The notes under the pieces are model-generated. The model saw only the letters and a list, made by a program, of their open reading frames with translations. It was not told the origin of the DNA and did not search any database. A DNA stretch of 64,000 nt, from assembly GCA_017434455.1 (NCBI GenBank), contig JAFRFG010000065.1, positions 1 through 64,000 on the forward strand, given 5' to 3'. This DNA comes from Thermoguttaceae bacterium. Its GTDB lineage: Bacteria > Planctomycetota > Planctomycetia > Pirellulales > Thermoguttaceae. The translations under genes and the position numbers were made by a program. This document shows, one piece after another, positions 7,953 through 16,862 of the stretch (the first letter of the stretch is position 1; each line of letters starts with the position of its first letter).

Positions 7953-8630
7953 ATGATCGCGGGAAACAGAATGATTCTTCTGGGAATCACCGGCACCATC
8001 GCCGCGGGCAAAAGTACCGTCACTCGGATGCTTCGTCAGCGGGGGGTTCCCTGTTTCGACGCGGATTCTTCCGGCCATGAGGCACTTGATCTCCCCGAGG
8101 TCAAGAGAGCCCTGCTGAGGATCTTTGGTGCCGAGATTTTTCAAGCTCCCATTGCCGGCGATATCACCGATTCTCCGTTGCTGGATCTGCCTGCTGTTGA
8201 TCGAAAACAGCTGGCCAAAGCCGTTTTCGCCTCCCATGACCCGGATCGGTCGCGCCGACGGCTGGAGGAGATCGTCCATCCGGTCATTCTTGCCGATTTT
8301 CACCGTTTCCGCCAAGCACAGGAACAAGCGGGCGTCCCTTTGGCCGTACTGGACGCCCCCCTGTTGTTTGAAACCGGTTGGAATCGGCTCTGTGATGTTG
8401 TTCTTTGTGTCGACGCGGATGAGGAGATCCGCGCGGCAAGAGCGAAGAACCGTCACTGGAGCCGCGAGGAGTTCCTGCGGCGAGAGAAAAGTCAGTGGCC
8501 CGCCGCTCGAAAGTGTCAGGTGGCTGATTTCGTTCTTGACAATAACTTCTCCCGCGATCGTCTGGCCCATGGACTTAACCGGGTCCTGGAGCGGATTCGG
8601 AGGCGAGGAGAGTCGACAAGTGAGGGATAA
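7953..8630 (+). CDS. coaE: Dephospho-CoA kinase
   Basis: Catalyses the last step of coenzyme A synthesis, phosphorylating the 3'-OH of dephospho-CoA. It has the P-loop GTIAAGKST near the N-terminus, the substrate region DADSSGHEAL, the CoaE-typical LDAPLLFETGW segment and a lid region with ARAKNR. The length (225 residues) fits the family. A TTG at 7950, the ATG at 7953 and an ATG at 7971 are all possible starts; the P-loop sits so close to the N-terminus that even the last keeps the domain whole. It lies 42 bp after the nucleoside hydrolase and may be cotranscribed with it. Confidence 0.9.
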   Translation: MIAGNRMILLGITGTIAAGKSTVTRMLRQRGVPCFDADSSGHEALDLPEVKRALLRIFGAEIFQAPIAGDITDSPLLDLPAVDRKQLAKAVFASHDPDRSRRRLEEIVHPVILADFHRFRQAQEQAGVPLAVLDAPLLFETGWNRLCDVVLCVDADEEIRAARAKNRHWSREEFLRREKSQWPAARKCQVADFVLDNNFSRDRLAHGLNRVLERIRRRGESTSEG

Positions 8631-8641
8631 AAGGGGCGGGA

Positions 8642-8686
8642 AACTCCGATTTTTCCCTTTTTTCATCTCTGTCGGAGTTGATTTTT
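8642..8686 (+). terminator. Possible terminator after coaE
   Basis: aactccga (8642-8649) can pair with tcggagtt (8672-8679) across a 22-nt loop, followed by a short T stretch. The long loop makes this weak, and its right arm overlaps the promoter candidate for rho. Confidence 0.3.
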
Positions 8687-8705
8687 CCTGCGGCTTTGCG
8701 ATAAT
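8678..8705 (+). promoter_or_regulatory. Candidate promoter for rho with a long leader
   Basis: TTGATT, a 16-bp spacer and GATAAT (8700-8705) make a good sigma-70-like promoter. The transcript would have a leader of about 185 nt containing a direct repeat of ggtcac. Rho genes in other bacteria are autoregulated through their leaders; whether this one is cannot be told here. Confidence 0.45.
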
Positions 8706-8895
8706 AGAGATCTAGGATGTTCCCCGGTCACTTTTGGTCACCAGGGCTGTAGGTGGTCCCCCAAGTGTCCGTTGTACGCGAAACGAGTGAATTCCTATTT
8801 TTCCCGCCAAGAATTAACCTTATAGATTTTCGTCCGGTTCAGCTGGGTCTTTTGACGCCCGGCTCCCGGATCAGTGAGTCAAAGGAGCGTTAGAG

Positions 8896-11343
8896 ATGAC
8901 AGCAAAACGAAAGGATTCGGGAGAAACCCCGAAGAGCAGAGGGCGTGCCCGAGGACTTGCGCCGGATAATTCCTTTCCGTCCGGTGAGCGTCCGGCCCCG
9001 AGTGATTCCAACTCCCCAAACGAGGGCGCTTCCTTTGAACCGATCGATGAACAGCGCGCTCGTCTTGCTCGATACGCCGACGAAATCGAGGAGAGTTGGA
9101 ATTCTCCCAATTCGACCACTCGCCGCGGTCCATCCGCTTTTTCGCCGAGCCGGTCCGGTTCAGACCTTCCTTCTGAGCAGCCAACCTCTCTGCCGGAAGA
9201 GAACACAGACGGCTTGGAGCTTCCTTCTCGTTCCTCGAGTGATTCGGCCGAAAAACCTCGCCGAGTCTCCGTCCGAGGGGTGGGCAGGGGACGTCCGTCC
9301 CGCGCTGTGGCAGAAGAATCCGCTCGTGATGTTTCGTCGCAGCCGTCCGATCCGAAGGCGCTCCCCGATTCCTATGACGCACCTATCGATTACACCCCTC
9401 GGAAAGAAAGTATCTGGAACAACAATCCGTTCCAGCAGGCGGGAAACCGCCCGGACTCGCGCGGCGTGAATTATTCCGATCGTCCGCGCCGGCAGTATGA
9501 ACGCAGTGAAGAGTCCTCCGGCGATGAGCGTTACCAATCCGGTCGCCCGATGGATCGTTTTCGTTCCCCCGGTCGTTCTCCGGGGGGGCCTTCCTATCGT
9601 GATCGTTTTGGCGCGGGAGGCGCCGAGCGAGAAGGGACTTCAGAGGCGGCTTCCGGCGGTGAAGGCGATCGTGCCAACGACAATCCCGCGGACGGGCGCT
9701 TCCGAACGGGATATCCCTATCAGCGCGGTGGTTACCGTAACGACGGTTATCGCGGCGACGGTTATCGTAACGATGGCTATCGGCCCCGTCCTCAGGAACG
9801 TTTCTATCGCCGCCACAACCGCGACATCGATGATTCTCATCAGAACGGCGGGTACAACCGCTATTACTCTTTCCGCCGTTATCAAAATCCCGGTTATTCG
9901 ATTGAGTCACTCGAAAACGTCGAACCCGAGTCGGCACCCCGCGGGAAGTATGGCGAGCCCCTGTCGTTAGCCGAAGAGCTTTCCTCCGGCCGCAACCGAA
10001 TTTTTGACAGCAGTAAATCGGTCGCCAAAACGATCACCGAGGAGGAATTGGCGGCCGTTTCGACTCCCGATTGTGACGGTCGGGCTTATCTGGACTCGCT
10101 TCTGGCTATGGACGCGCAGGAGTTGGTTCTCGAAGCCCGCCGCCAGAATGGGGACGATCCGGTTGGCGCGCAGCGCCGCAAGCTCGCGTTCCGTGTCCTC
10201 AATGAGAAAATTCACCTCTCCGGCCTGATGTACGGGCAGGGGACGCTGGAAATACTGCCCGATGAATTCGGGTTTTTACGGAACCCTGAATTCAACTATT
10301 TCTCCTGTCCCGATGATATCTACATCTCGCCGAGTCAAATTCGACGATTTGGGCTTCGAAGCGGATCAACCGTCTTTGGGCAAATTCGACCGCCCAAAGA
10401 GAAGGAACGCTATTTCGCTCTGCTTCGGATCGAAAAAATCAACGGTGAAGACCCCAATCTTCTGGCCGAAAAGCCCTTGTTTGACGATCTGACCGCGATG
10501 CATCCCGACAAACGGATCAATCTCGAAACCAAAGACGGTGACATCAATACGCGGGTGGTCGATATGATCATCCCCGTCGGCTTCGGACAGCGTGGTTTGA
10601 TCGTCTCCCCGCCGCGTGCCGGCAAGACGATTCTGATGCAGAAGATGGCTCGTGCCGTTCTTGAAAACTACCCGGAGGCCTATGTCTTTATGCTCCTGGT
10701 CGATGAACGCCCCGAAGAGGTGACCGATATGGAGCGTCAGATCAAAGGTCCCCGATGTGAGGTGATTAGCTCGACCTTTGATGAACCGGCACAGCGCCAT
10801 ATTCAGGTCTCCGAGATCGTTTTGGATAAGGCCAAGCGAATGGTGGAGTACGGGAAGGATGTGGTGATCTTCCTCGATTCCATCACCCGTCTGGCCCGTG
10901 CCTGGAACACCGAGTGCCCAACGACGGGGCGGACACTCACCGGTGGTGTCGACGCTAACGCTCTCCAGATGCCGAAGAAACTCTTCGGTTCGGCCAGAAA
11001 GGTGGAGGAAGGCGGCTCTTTGACGATTATCGCGACCGCCCTGATCGATACCGGAAGCCGGATGGATGAGGTTATTTTTGAGGAGTTCAAGGGGACGGGG
11101 AACCTCGAGATATGGCTGGATCGTTCGCTCGTCGAAAAGAGAATCTGGCCGGCCATCGACATCTCCCGAAGTGGGACCCGCCGAGAGGAGATGATCCTCG
11201 ATCCCGAGGAGTATAAGCGAATCACGGCCCTTCGACGGATTCTCAACGAAATGAATCCCCCCGAAGCGATGGAGTTTCTTACTGAAAAGCTGGAGAAATG
11301 CCGGACAAACGCTGAGTTCTTGATGAAACTTAACATGCGCTGA
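8896..11343 (+). CDS. rho: Transcription termination factor Rho with ~395-residue disordered N-terminal extension
   Basis: RNA-dependent hexameric ATPase/translocase that terminates transcription. The C-terminal ~420 residues are a complete Rho: N-terminal helical region, cold-shock RNA-binding fold ([17 protein letters not shown]), Walker A PPRAGKT (about 573-579), Walker B region [14 protein letters not shown], and the Q/R-loop region [20 protein letters not shown]. The first ~395 residues are extra: Ser/Pro/Glu-rich at first, then Arg/Gly/Tyr/Asn-rich with GYRND repeats. It looks intrinsically disordered, with RGG-like character. Perfect AAAGGAG at 8881-8887 supports this ATG, so the extension is translated. 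High-GC bacterial Rho proteins often carry N-terminal insertions, but this one nearly doubles the protein. Confidence 0.96.
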   Translation: MTAKRKDSGETPKSRGRARGLAPDNSFPSGERPAPSDSNSPNEGASFEPIDEQRARLARYADEIEESWNSPNSTTRRGPSAFSPSRSGSDLPSEQPTSLPEENTDGLELPSRSSSDSAEKPRRVSVRGVGRGRPSRAVAEESARDVSSQPSDPKALPDSYDAPIDYTPRKESIWNNNPFQQAGNRPDSRGVNYSDRPRRQYERSEESSGDERYQSGRPMDRFRSPGRSPGGPSYRDRFGAGGAEREGTSEAASGGEGDRANDNPADGRFRTGYPYQRGGYRNDGYRGDGYRNDGYRPRPQERFYRRHNRDIDDSHQNGGYNRYYSFRRYQNPGYSIESLENVEPESAPRGKYGEPLSLAEELSSGRNRIFDSSKSVAKTITEEELAAVSTPDCDGRAYLDSLLAMDAQELVLEARRQNGDDPVGAQRRKLAFRVLNEKIHLSGLMYGQGTLEILPDEFGFLRNPEFNYFSCPDDIYISPSQIRRFGLRSGSTVFGQIRPPKEKERYFALLRIEKINGEDPNLLAEKPLFDDLTAMHPDKRINLETKDGDINTRVVDMIIPVGFGQRGLIVSPPRAGKTILMQKMARAVLENYPEAYVFMLLVDERPEEVTDMERQIKGPRCEVISSTFDEPAQRHIQVSEIVLDKAKRMVEYGKDVVIFLDSITRLARAWNTECPTTGRTLTGGVDANALQMPKKLFGSARKVEEGGSLTIIATALIDTGSRMDEVIFEEFKGTGNLEIWLDRSLVEKRIWPAIDISRSGTRREEMILDPEEYKRITALRRILNEMNPPEAMEFLTEKLEKCRTNAEFLMKLNMR
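9730..9774 (+). repeat. 15-bp tandem repeat inside the rho extension
   Basis: Three consecutive 15-bp units encode [10 protein letters not shown] and GYRND (residues 279-293), followed by GYRP. It is the repetitive core of the Arg/Gly/Tyr-rich segment. Confidence 0.7.
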
Positions 11344-11440
11344 GAGCCGGTCGCCCGGCCCTTTCCTGCGAAGGACAGACCCTCTCGCCAAGGGATGTCG
11401 GTGTCAAAGCCGTGTTGGCGGGACGGGAGGAGAATGAGAT

Positions 11441-12412
11441 ATGACCGAGTATGAAGGTAAGATTGTCTCTCCCAAAGAAGGGAAGATCGCTGTTGTTGTC
11501 TCGAAGTTTAATCAAACGGTGACGCGTTCCCTTTTGGACGGCTGCATCAAGACACTGACGGCCCACGGTGTCACGTCCGAAAACATCGTGGTTGCCTGGG
11601 TTCCCGGGGCTTTTGAGCTGCCGACGGCTGCCTCGCTTCTGGCCGAAGACTCTCAGCACAGTGCCGTGATCTGCCTGGGCTGCGTCATTAAGGGGGAAAC
11701 ACCGCACGATACCTACATTGCCCAGGCGGTGAGTTCCGAATTGGCGCGGATGGGGGTTGATTTTGGCATTCCGGTGATCTTCGGACTGCTCACCTGCAAT
11801 ACCAAGGAGCAGGCGTTTGCCCGAGCCGGTCTGGCGGCCGATGGTACGGCCATGGAGACCGAGCAGGGAGAGGAACCTGTGGTTCGCGACAAGACAGTGG
11901 AACCTGCCATCGGGAACAAGGGAGTTGAAGCCGCCGAGGCCGCTTTGGAGATGATCGACCTGATTGGTCAATTCCCCGAAGTTGAGTCCGACGAGGAGGA
12001 TGATCCCTCCGAGAGGATGACGGCGCGCGCGGCGCAGTATCGCGCGGGTCAGTTTGATGATGACCCGGACGTGATAGAGTACGTCAATCTCGACAACGAA
12101 TACGATGAGGACGACGAGGATGAGTTCGAGGAATTCGATGGCACTTTTCTCGACGAGCGTCCCTCGAAAGGGGGCCGTGGGCATTTCTCCGGTACCTCTC
12201 ACTCCGGTCCCAAGCAAACTGGGTACGGCCGCGGCCACGATCGTCCGGCGCCGCGCGGCAAGGGTGGTTTCGACCCCAATCGTGGCGGCAAGGGACCCAA
12301 GGGGGGGAAGGGAACAAACTTCCGCCCGGGCGGTTTCGGAAACGGTTCTAAGGGAAAAACGGGCCCTTTTAAGGGGAATGGCCCGCGCGGGGGGAAAGGG
12401 AAAAGGTATTGA
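11441..12412 (+). CDS. ribH: Lumazine synthase with charged, disordered C-terminal tail
   Basis: 6,7-dimethyl-8-ribityllumazine synthase, the penultimate step of riboflavin synthesis. Residues 1-125 carry the family hallmarks: SKFNQTVT at the N-terminal substrate site, [22 protein letters not shown] with the catalytic His, and FGLLTCNT. The conserved AGNKG helix entry is delayed by an insertion of about 25 residues (127-150). After the normal end (about 181) come roughly 140 extra residues: first very acidic ([15 protein letters not shown]), then basic Gly/Lys-rich ([20 protein letters not shown]). Lumazine synthases form pentamers or 60-meric shells, so such tails could decorate or fill a particle (inference). 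GGAGGAGAATGAGAT precedes the start. nusB follows, the usual ribH-nusB order. Confidence 0.95.
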   Translation: MTEYEGKIVSPKEGKIAVVVSKFNQTVTRSLLDGCIKTLTAHGVTSENIVVAWVPGAFELPTAASLLAEDSQHSAVICLGCVIKGETPHDTYIAQAVSSELARMGVDFGIPVIFGLLTCNTKEQAFARAGLAADGTAMETEQGEEPVVRDKTVEPAIGNKGVEAAEAALEMIDLIGQFPEVESDEEDDPSERMTARAAQYRAGQFDDDPDVIEYVNLDNEYDEDDEDEFEEFDGTFLDERPSKGGRGHFSGTSHSGPKQTGYGRGHDRPAPRGKGGFDPNRGGKGPKGGKGTNFRPGGFGNGSKGKTGPFKGNGPRGGKGKRY

Positions 12413-12468
12413 GTTTGACCGACCCCGGTGTTTTTACCCGGGTATTTCCGCTGTAATGGAGTCGCGCT

Positions 12469-13032
12469 ATGACGATTTCCCCGAAAAAGAAAGAACCTAC
12501 TCCGAGAAAATATCAAAGTTTTTCGCGGATGGTCGTGTTCCAAGTTCTCTGTCAACGAGACATCAATCGCTCGGATACTTCCTTTGATGACGAACAGTTT
12601 ATTGTGACCGAGGTGGATCCCGACGGGACGGATACCGATGATTTGTCCTACCGAGAGGGATCGCTTCCGGTCAATACCACCGAAGAGTTAGAAGGCAGTC
12701 CGGTCTACACGCCTCCCGCCGAAAAAGATCGACCGGCGGCCATCCGGTTCGCGCGTGATCTTCGTGAGGCCGCTGTGGCGCACCGCGAGGAGATCGATCA
12801 AAAGATTGTCGATACAGCGTTGAATTGGTCGCTGTCCCGAATGACGCTGACCGATCGCAACGTCCTTCGTTTGGCGTTGGCGGAGCTGCTCTATTTCCCG
12901 ACTCCTGTGGCTATTGTTATCGATGAGGCGATCGGATTGGCAAAGAGTTTTGGTTCAGAGAATTCCGCGTCCTTTGTCAATGGAGTTCTCGGGAAGATTG
13001 TTGATTCGCTCCCTCCGCGGGATGGACGATAG
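12469..13032 (+). CDS. nusB: Transcription antitermination factor NusB with acidic insertion
   Basis: All-helical RNA-binding protein of the rRNA antitermination complex, working with NusE (S10) at boxA. The N-terminal helix (SRMVVFQVLCQRDINR) and C-terminal half (VDTALNWSLSRMTLTDRNVLRLALAELLYF, then IDEAIGLAKSFGSENSASFVNGVLGKI) are typical. Between them sit about 50 extra residues (roughly 37-88), acidic and Thr/Pro-containing, which make it 187 residues against about 140 in E. coli. The insertion falls where the two helical subdomains join. GGAG lies upstream of the ATG, and ftsY follows 47 bp later. Confidence 0.92.
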   Translation: MTISPKKKEPTPRKYQSFSRMVVFQVLCQRDINRSDTSFDDEQFIVTEVDPDGTDTDDLSYREGSLPVNTTEELEGSPVYTPPAEKDRPAAIRFARDLREAAVAHREEIDQKIVDTALNWSLSRMTLTDRNVLRLALAELLYFPTPVAIVIDEAIGLAKSFGSENSASFVNGVLGKIVDSLPPRDGR

Positions 13033-13079
13033 GTGTTTTTCTCGGATCGTGAAGACCCCCTAAATCGAAAGAAGGACTA

Positions 13080-13997
13080 ATGAACTTTTTCGGAAAAATC
13101 AAAGAGGGGCTTAAAAAGACCCTAAAAGTACTGAATACGGACGTTCGTGACCTTTTTAAATCGGAAGGTCAGCTCGTTGATGATGACTTCTGTGAAAAAC
13201 TGTTCGATACGCTGATCAAAACCGACATGGGAGTTGAGGCCGCGCAAGGCGCCGTGGACGCGATCAAAAAACAATTCCGCGGCCGCGTGGTTCAGCAGCA
13301 AGAAGTCATCGCGGTGATCAAGGAGCGTCTCAAGAAGCTCATGGAACAAGAGGCCTCGGCGATACGTTTCGCCTCCGCTCCTCCTACGGTGATCCTCTTT
13401 TGCGGTGTCAATGGCTGCGGAAAGACCACCAGTATCGCGAAACTGACGAAGATGCTTATTTCTCAGGGGCACAAAGTGGTTTTGGGGGCGGCCGACACGT
13501 TCCGCGCCGCGGCGGTCGATCAGCTCAAAATCTGGGCCTCCCGGCTGGGAGCCGAGATTGTGACCGGCCCCGCGGGAAGCGATCCGGCCAGTGTTGCGCA
13601 TCGGGCCGTCGCCACGGCGAAGGAGACCGCGGCTGATGTCTGTATCATCGATACCGCCGGGCGTCTCCAGACTCAGAAAAACCTGATGAACGAGCTGGAA
13701 AAGATCGGCCGCGTGGTAGCCAAACAGATTCCCGATGCCCCTCACGAGGTTTTTTTGGTGCTGGACGCGACGACAGGGCAAAATGGTCTGTCACAGGCGA
13801 AACATTTTACCGACACAGCCAAATGCACGGGGATCTTTCTGACCAAGCTCGATGGCACCGCGAAAGGGGGAGCCGTCGTCGCGATTCGTCAGAAAGTCGG
13901 ATTACCGGTAAAGTACATCGGTCTTGGAGAATCGGCCGACGATGTTGCCCTCTTTCATCCCGACGAATTTGTGGACGCGATGTTTGACGGTACCTGA
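13080..13997 (+). CDS. ftsY: Signal recognition particle receptor FtsY
   Basis: SRP-type GTPase that receives ribosome-nascent chain complexes at the membrane. The NG domain is complete: helical N domain (1-95), G1 GVNGCGKTT (about 109-117), DTFRAAAVDQL, G3 DTAGRLQTQKNLM, G4 TKLDGTAKGG and the closing GLGESADDV. At 305 residues it lacks the long acidic A domain of E. coli FtsY, as in many bacteria. AAAGAAGGA precedes the ATG. It is cotranscribed with nusB and probably with the transglutaminase gene downstream. Confidence 0.95.
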   Translation: MNFFGKIKEGLKKTLKVLNTDVRDLFKSEGQLVDDDFCEKLFDTLIKTDMGVEAAQGAVDAIKKQFRGRVVQQQEVIAVIKERLKKLMEQEASAIRFASAPPTVILFCGVNGCGKTTSIAKLTKMLISQGHKVVLGAADTFRAAAVDQLKIWASRLGAEIVTGPAGSDPASVAHRAVATAKETAADVCIIDTAGRLQTQKNLMNELEKIGRVVAKQIPDAPHEVFLVLDATTGQNGLSQAKHFTDTAKCTGIFLTKLDGTAKGGAVVAIRQKVGLPVKYIGLGESADDVALFHPDEFVDAMFDGT

Positions 13998-14063
13998 TTT
14001 TCCCGCTCTGCCGCGGTTCATTCGGAAGGCCGGCGTGTAAATAAAAACGTACTTGGAGCGTTC

Positions 14064-16754
14064 ATGGCTCTGAAACGTGCGATCTCGATCTGTTTGGCGA
14101 TTACCGCGCTTTTTTCCATCGCGATGCTGCAGATGGGGGGGGACGCGGAACATCCCCTTTTGCTTCCGATCTTAGCTGTCCCGATCCTGGGGACGGCTCT
14201 GTGGTGGGTCGATTTCAAGGAGAAATTCTCCCTTTCGGAAGGGTGGGCGAACGTTCTGATTCTTCTGGTGACGATCCTCAATATGGGGAAACTCATTCAG
14301 GCCCCCAGTATGTTTTTGGCCTATTCCATCGCGAATATTCTCATCTGGGTTCAGTTGATCCTTTTTTATCGAAAAAAGGATATTTTGGTTCTTTATCACA
14401 TTTTGACCCTTTCGTTCGTCAATGGCGGCGTCGCGTCGGTTTTTCATAACACCTCCATTTTTGCCCCCCTTCTTCTCGCCTTTTTATTTTCTGTCATTGT
14501 CGCGATTTCGCTGATATTCCTTCAACAAGAGAACCGGTACTACCAAAACAACGCTTTTTTAAAGCCCGCGTTTGGCGGCGGTGAAAAAATCGAGCGGGTG
14601 ACCGTCGGTCACCTGGCTGTTCTGGCCGCCAGAACCGTTGTCGGTTTCCCGCTGATGCTCGTGCTGGGGTACCGTTGGAAACAGTGGATCGAGCGGGGAC
14701 GCCGTTCGAAAGATAAAAGTCCTTCCGTCAAGCCGGCCGCCGAACCGATCTCCCCAAAGAGGACGACACGAATGCCTCTTGTTGATCAGGCGCCGAGTTT
14801 TTCGACCGCCGCGGCTTCGTCGTCGAGACCTTATGTGAGCGTTCGATATGTTTTTGGACTATTCTTCGGCGCATTGGGGTCGTTAATACTTGGTGTTTTG
14901 ATCTTTTTGACTCTCCCCCGTTTTTCCGAGATCGAAATTGGTCATTTCCGGTTTGGACACGATCAGTGGCAAGGGACACCGGCCGCGGTTAGGTCGGTAG
15001 TCGGATTCAATGAACAGGTCCGGCTTGGGGAAATCGGACCTTCGGCCGATAATTTCGAAAAGGTGATGACTATCCGTTTTTCGGATCAGGAGGACGACCA
15101 GCGGCAGGTTCTTCCCGAGAATGCCTATTTTTATCTGCGGGGGACCGCGTTGGTTCGCTACGAGGATCGCTCTTGGTTCGCTCCGACTTCCGAGTCCGAT
15201 AATCCTCCCGGATCGAGATTCATCCCCCATCGGGGAAGGTGGCCTGTGCGAAGACAGCGGCATCAGCCCGGGGTGGAGGGGTTTCAAGAGGCGATGAAGG
15301 GGCCCGGTTATCTTTTCTCCGGCAAGAAAGATACTCTCGGCTGCGCGCTTTTTGATCACCGCAACGGGATTGTCCGGGAGGAGATCAACATGTTTCCTCT
15401 TTCGACGCCGATTCTATTCACGGTTTGGCCCTATTTCCAGATCGGGCGGACTTTCGGCCGCTTCGAGGACGGACGTCTGATTAGTATTTCACGCGACCCG
15501 AACCGACAGATCCGGGCGACCTATTACACCAACGCTTTCTCTTCTGAGGGACAGATCGATCTGATCCCCTATCAGGAAGAGACGGACCGGCTTCTGGAAC
15601 AGGCGATCCAGTATGACGCCGGGAAGTATCCCGCGTTGAGTGAACTGGCCGTTCGTTGGGATCAACAGTCCGGTCTTTCCCCGGATCAAGTCGTTCAGCG
15701 GGCCAAGAATCTGGAGAGCCACCTCCGCTCCAGCGGGGAATACCGCTATGTCCGAGGTGGTGTCCAGAGGAAGGCGGAAATCGATCCTTTGGAAGATTTC
15801 GCCACGGTGCATCGTCAGGGACACTGCGAGTATTTTGCCGGCGCTCTGGCTTTAATGCTTCGCGCCGTTGGAATCCCTTCGCGGGTAATAGTTGGGTTTA
15901 TGGCTCAATATTCACCTGACTCGGAGGGGTTTTCCTCGGTACGGCAGTCCGATGCCCATACCTGGGTGGAGGCGTATATTCCCCCAAGTGCCATTCCTGA
16001 AGGAACTTATGATCCGACACTGGATCAGGAGCGGCAATGGTGGTCGCAGGGGGGATGGTTGCGTTTGGACGCGGTTCCTGTGGCGGAATCGATGAAGACG
16101 GTCCGTTCTTTGGCGATCAGTTGGGGGACGTTTCGAGAATCTTTTAAGAATTTCTGGAACGATTGTATCTTGAATTACAACTTCGAACGGCAGTCTCGCC
16201 TGGTCTATCAGCCGGCCGGAGAGCTCTACGGGTTTCTTCGTGGGAAGGCCGCGCAAATCACGAAAAACTGGCATTGGCCCACTTTTCTGAAGAGTGACAA
16301 AAAAGGAAAACACACCGCGCGAAATATCCGCGCCAAATCGACGAACCAATGGGGAATTCCGGTTTCTTTCACCGGGATGGCCGCGATGGTTTTGGTTGTC
16401 TCCGGTGCCGTGTTAGGGGGCTTGTGGTATCGACGTCGCTGTCACAGGGACAGAGTCTCTCGCGAGGCGTCGATTCTCCTGGCGCAGTTGGAATCGACTT
16501 TGGCCCAATGGGGAACAAGGCGAAAGAAAGCCCAGACACCGAGAGAATTCCTCGATCGGTTTTTGTCCTCGGACAGGGGAGCTGAATTCTGCCGATTCTG
16601 TACCGAGACAGCCTTGCTGAGCGATCCCGAGGAAAAGCTCTCCGCGGTTGTCCGGCTCTACTATCACGTCCGGTTTGGAGGGAACCCGCTCGACGAGGCA
16701 CTTCGGGCGGAAGCGGCCGACTTTTTTCGTCAGGTCAACCGCCGTCGGCACTAG
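14064..16754 (+). CDS. TgpA-like membrane transglutaminase
   Basis: Integral membrane protein with several N-terminal helices (about 1-225 and one near 265-285), a large extracytoplasmic transglutaminase-like domain and a further helix (about 772-795) before a cytoplasmic tail. The papain-like triad is visible: Cys588 in QGHCEYFAG, His632 in SDAHTWVEAY and Asp669 in WLRLDAVP. About 36 residues separate His and Asp, longer than the usual spacing because of a Pro/Trp-rich insertion. The layout (DUF3488, transglutaminase core, DUF4129-like tail) matches the TgpA family; its substrate is unknown. In many bacteria such genes sit with MoxR ATPase and DUF58 genes; here those partners are absent. GGAG precedes the ATG. 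Confidence 0.85.
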   Translation: MALKRAISICLAITALFSIAMLQMGGDAEHPLLLPILAVPILGTALWWVDFKEKFSLSEGWANVLILLVTILNMGKLIQAPSMFLAYSIANILIWVQLILFYRKKDILVLYHILTLSFVNGGVASVFHNTSIFAPLLLAFLFSVIVAISLIFLQQENRYYQNNAFLKPAFGGGEKIERVTVGHLAVLAARTVVGFPLMLVLGYRWKQWIERGRRSKDKSPSVKPAAEPISPKRTTRMPLVDQAPSFSTAAASSSRPYVSVRYVFGLFFGALGSLILGVLIFLTLPRFSEIEIGHFRFGHDQWQGTPAAVRSVVGFNEQVRLGEIGPSADNFEKVMTIRFSDQEDDQRQVLPENAYFYLRGTALVRYEDRSWFAPTSESDNPPGSRFIPHRGRWPVRRQRHQPGVEGFQEAMKGPGYLFSGKKDTLGCALFDHRNGIVREEINMFPLSTPILFTVWPYFQIGRTFGRFEDGRLISISRDPNRQIRATYYTNAFSSEGQIDLIPYQEETDRLLEQAIQYDAGKYPALSELAVRWDQQSGLSPDQVVQRAKNLESHLRSSGEYRYVRGGVQRKAEIDPLEDFATVHRQGHCEYFAGALALMLRAVGIPSRVIVGFMAQYSPDSEGFSSVRQSDAHTWVEAYIPPSAIPEGTYDPTLDQERQWWSQGGWLRLDAVPVAESMKTVRSLAISWGTFRESFKNFWNDCILNYNFERQSRLVYQPAGELYGFLRGKAAQITKNWHWPTFLKSDKKGKHTARNIRAKSTNQWGIPVSFTGMAAMVLVVSGAVLGGLWYRRRCHRDRVSREASILLAQLESTLAQWGTRRKKAQTPREFLDRFLSSDRGAEFCRFCTETALLSDPEEKLSAVVRLYYHVRFGGNPLDEALRAEAADFFRQVNRRRH

Positions 16755-16762
16755 GCGGCTGT

Positions 16763-16791
16763 TTGACATTTCTTTTCTCTTGAATTAAAAT
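16763..16791 (+). promoter_or_regulatory. Strong promoter for the RND efflux operon
   Basis: TTGACA, exactly 17 bp, and TAAAAT (16786-16791) form a near-consensus sigma-70 promoter immediately after the stop of the transglutaminase gene. It gives a leader of about 65 nt before the ATG of the adaptor gene. Confidence 0.65.
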
Positions 16792-16862
16792 GGACTAGAT
16801 AATGTGATCGAAGATGTGTCTCCCGTAGAATGACCGTCCCGCCAAAGGAGTTTTCCCCAGAG

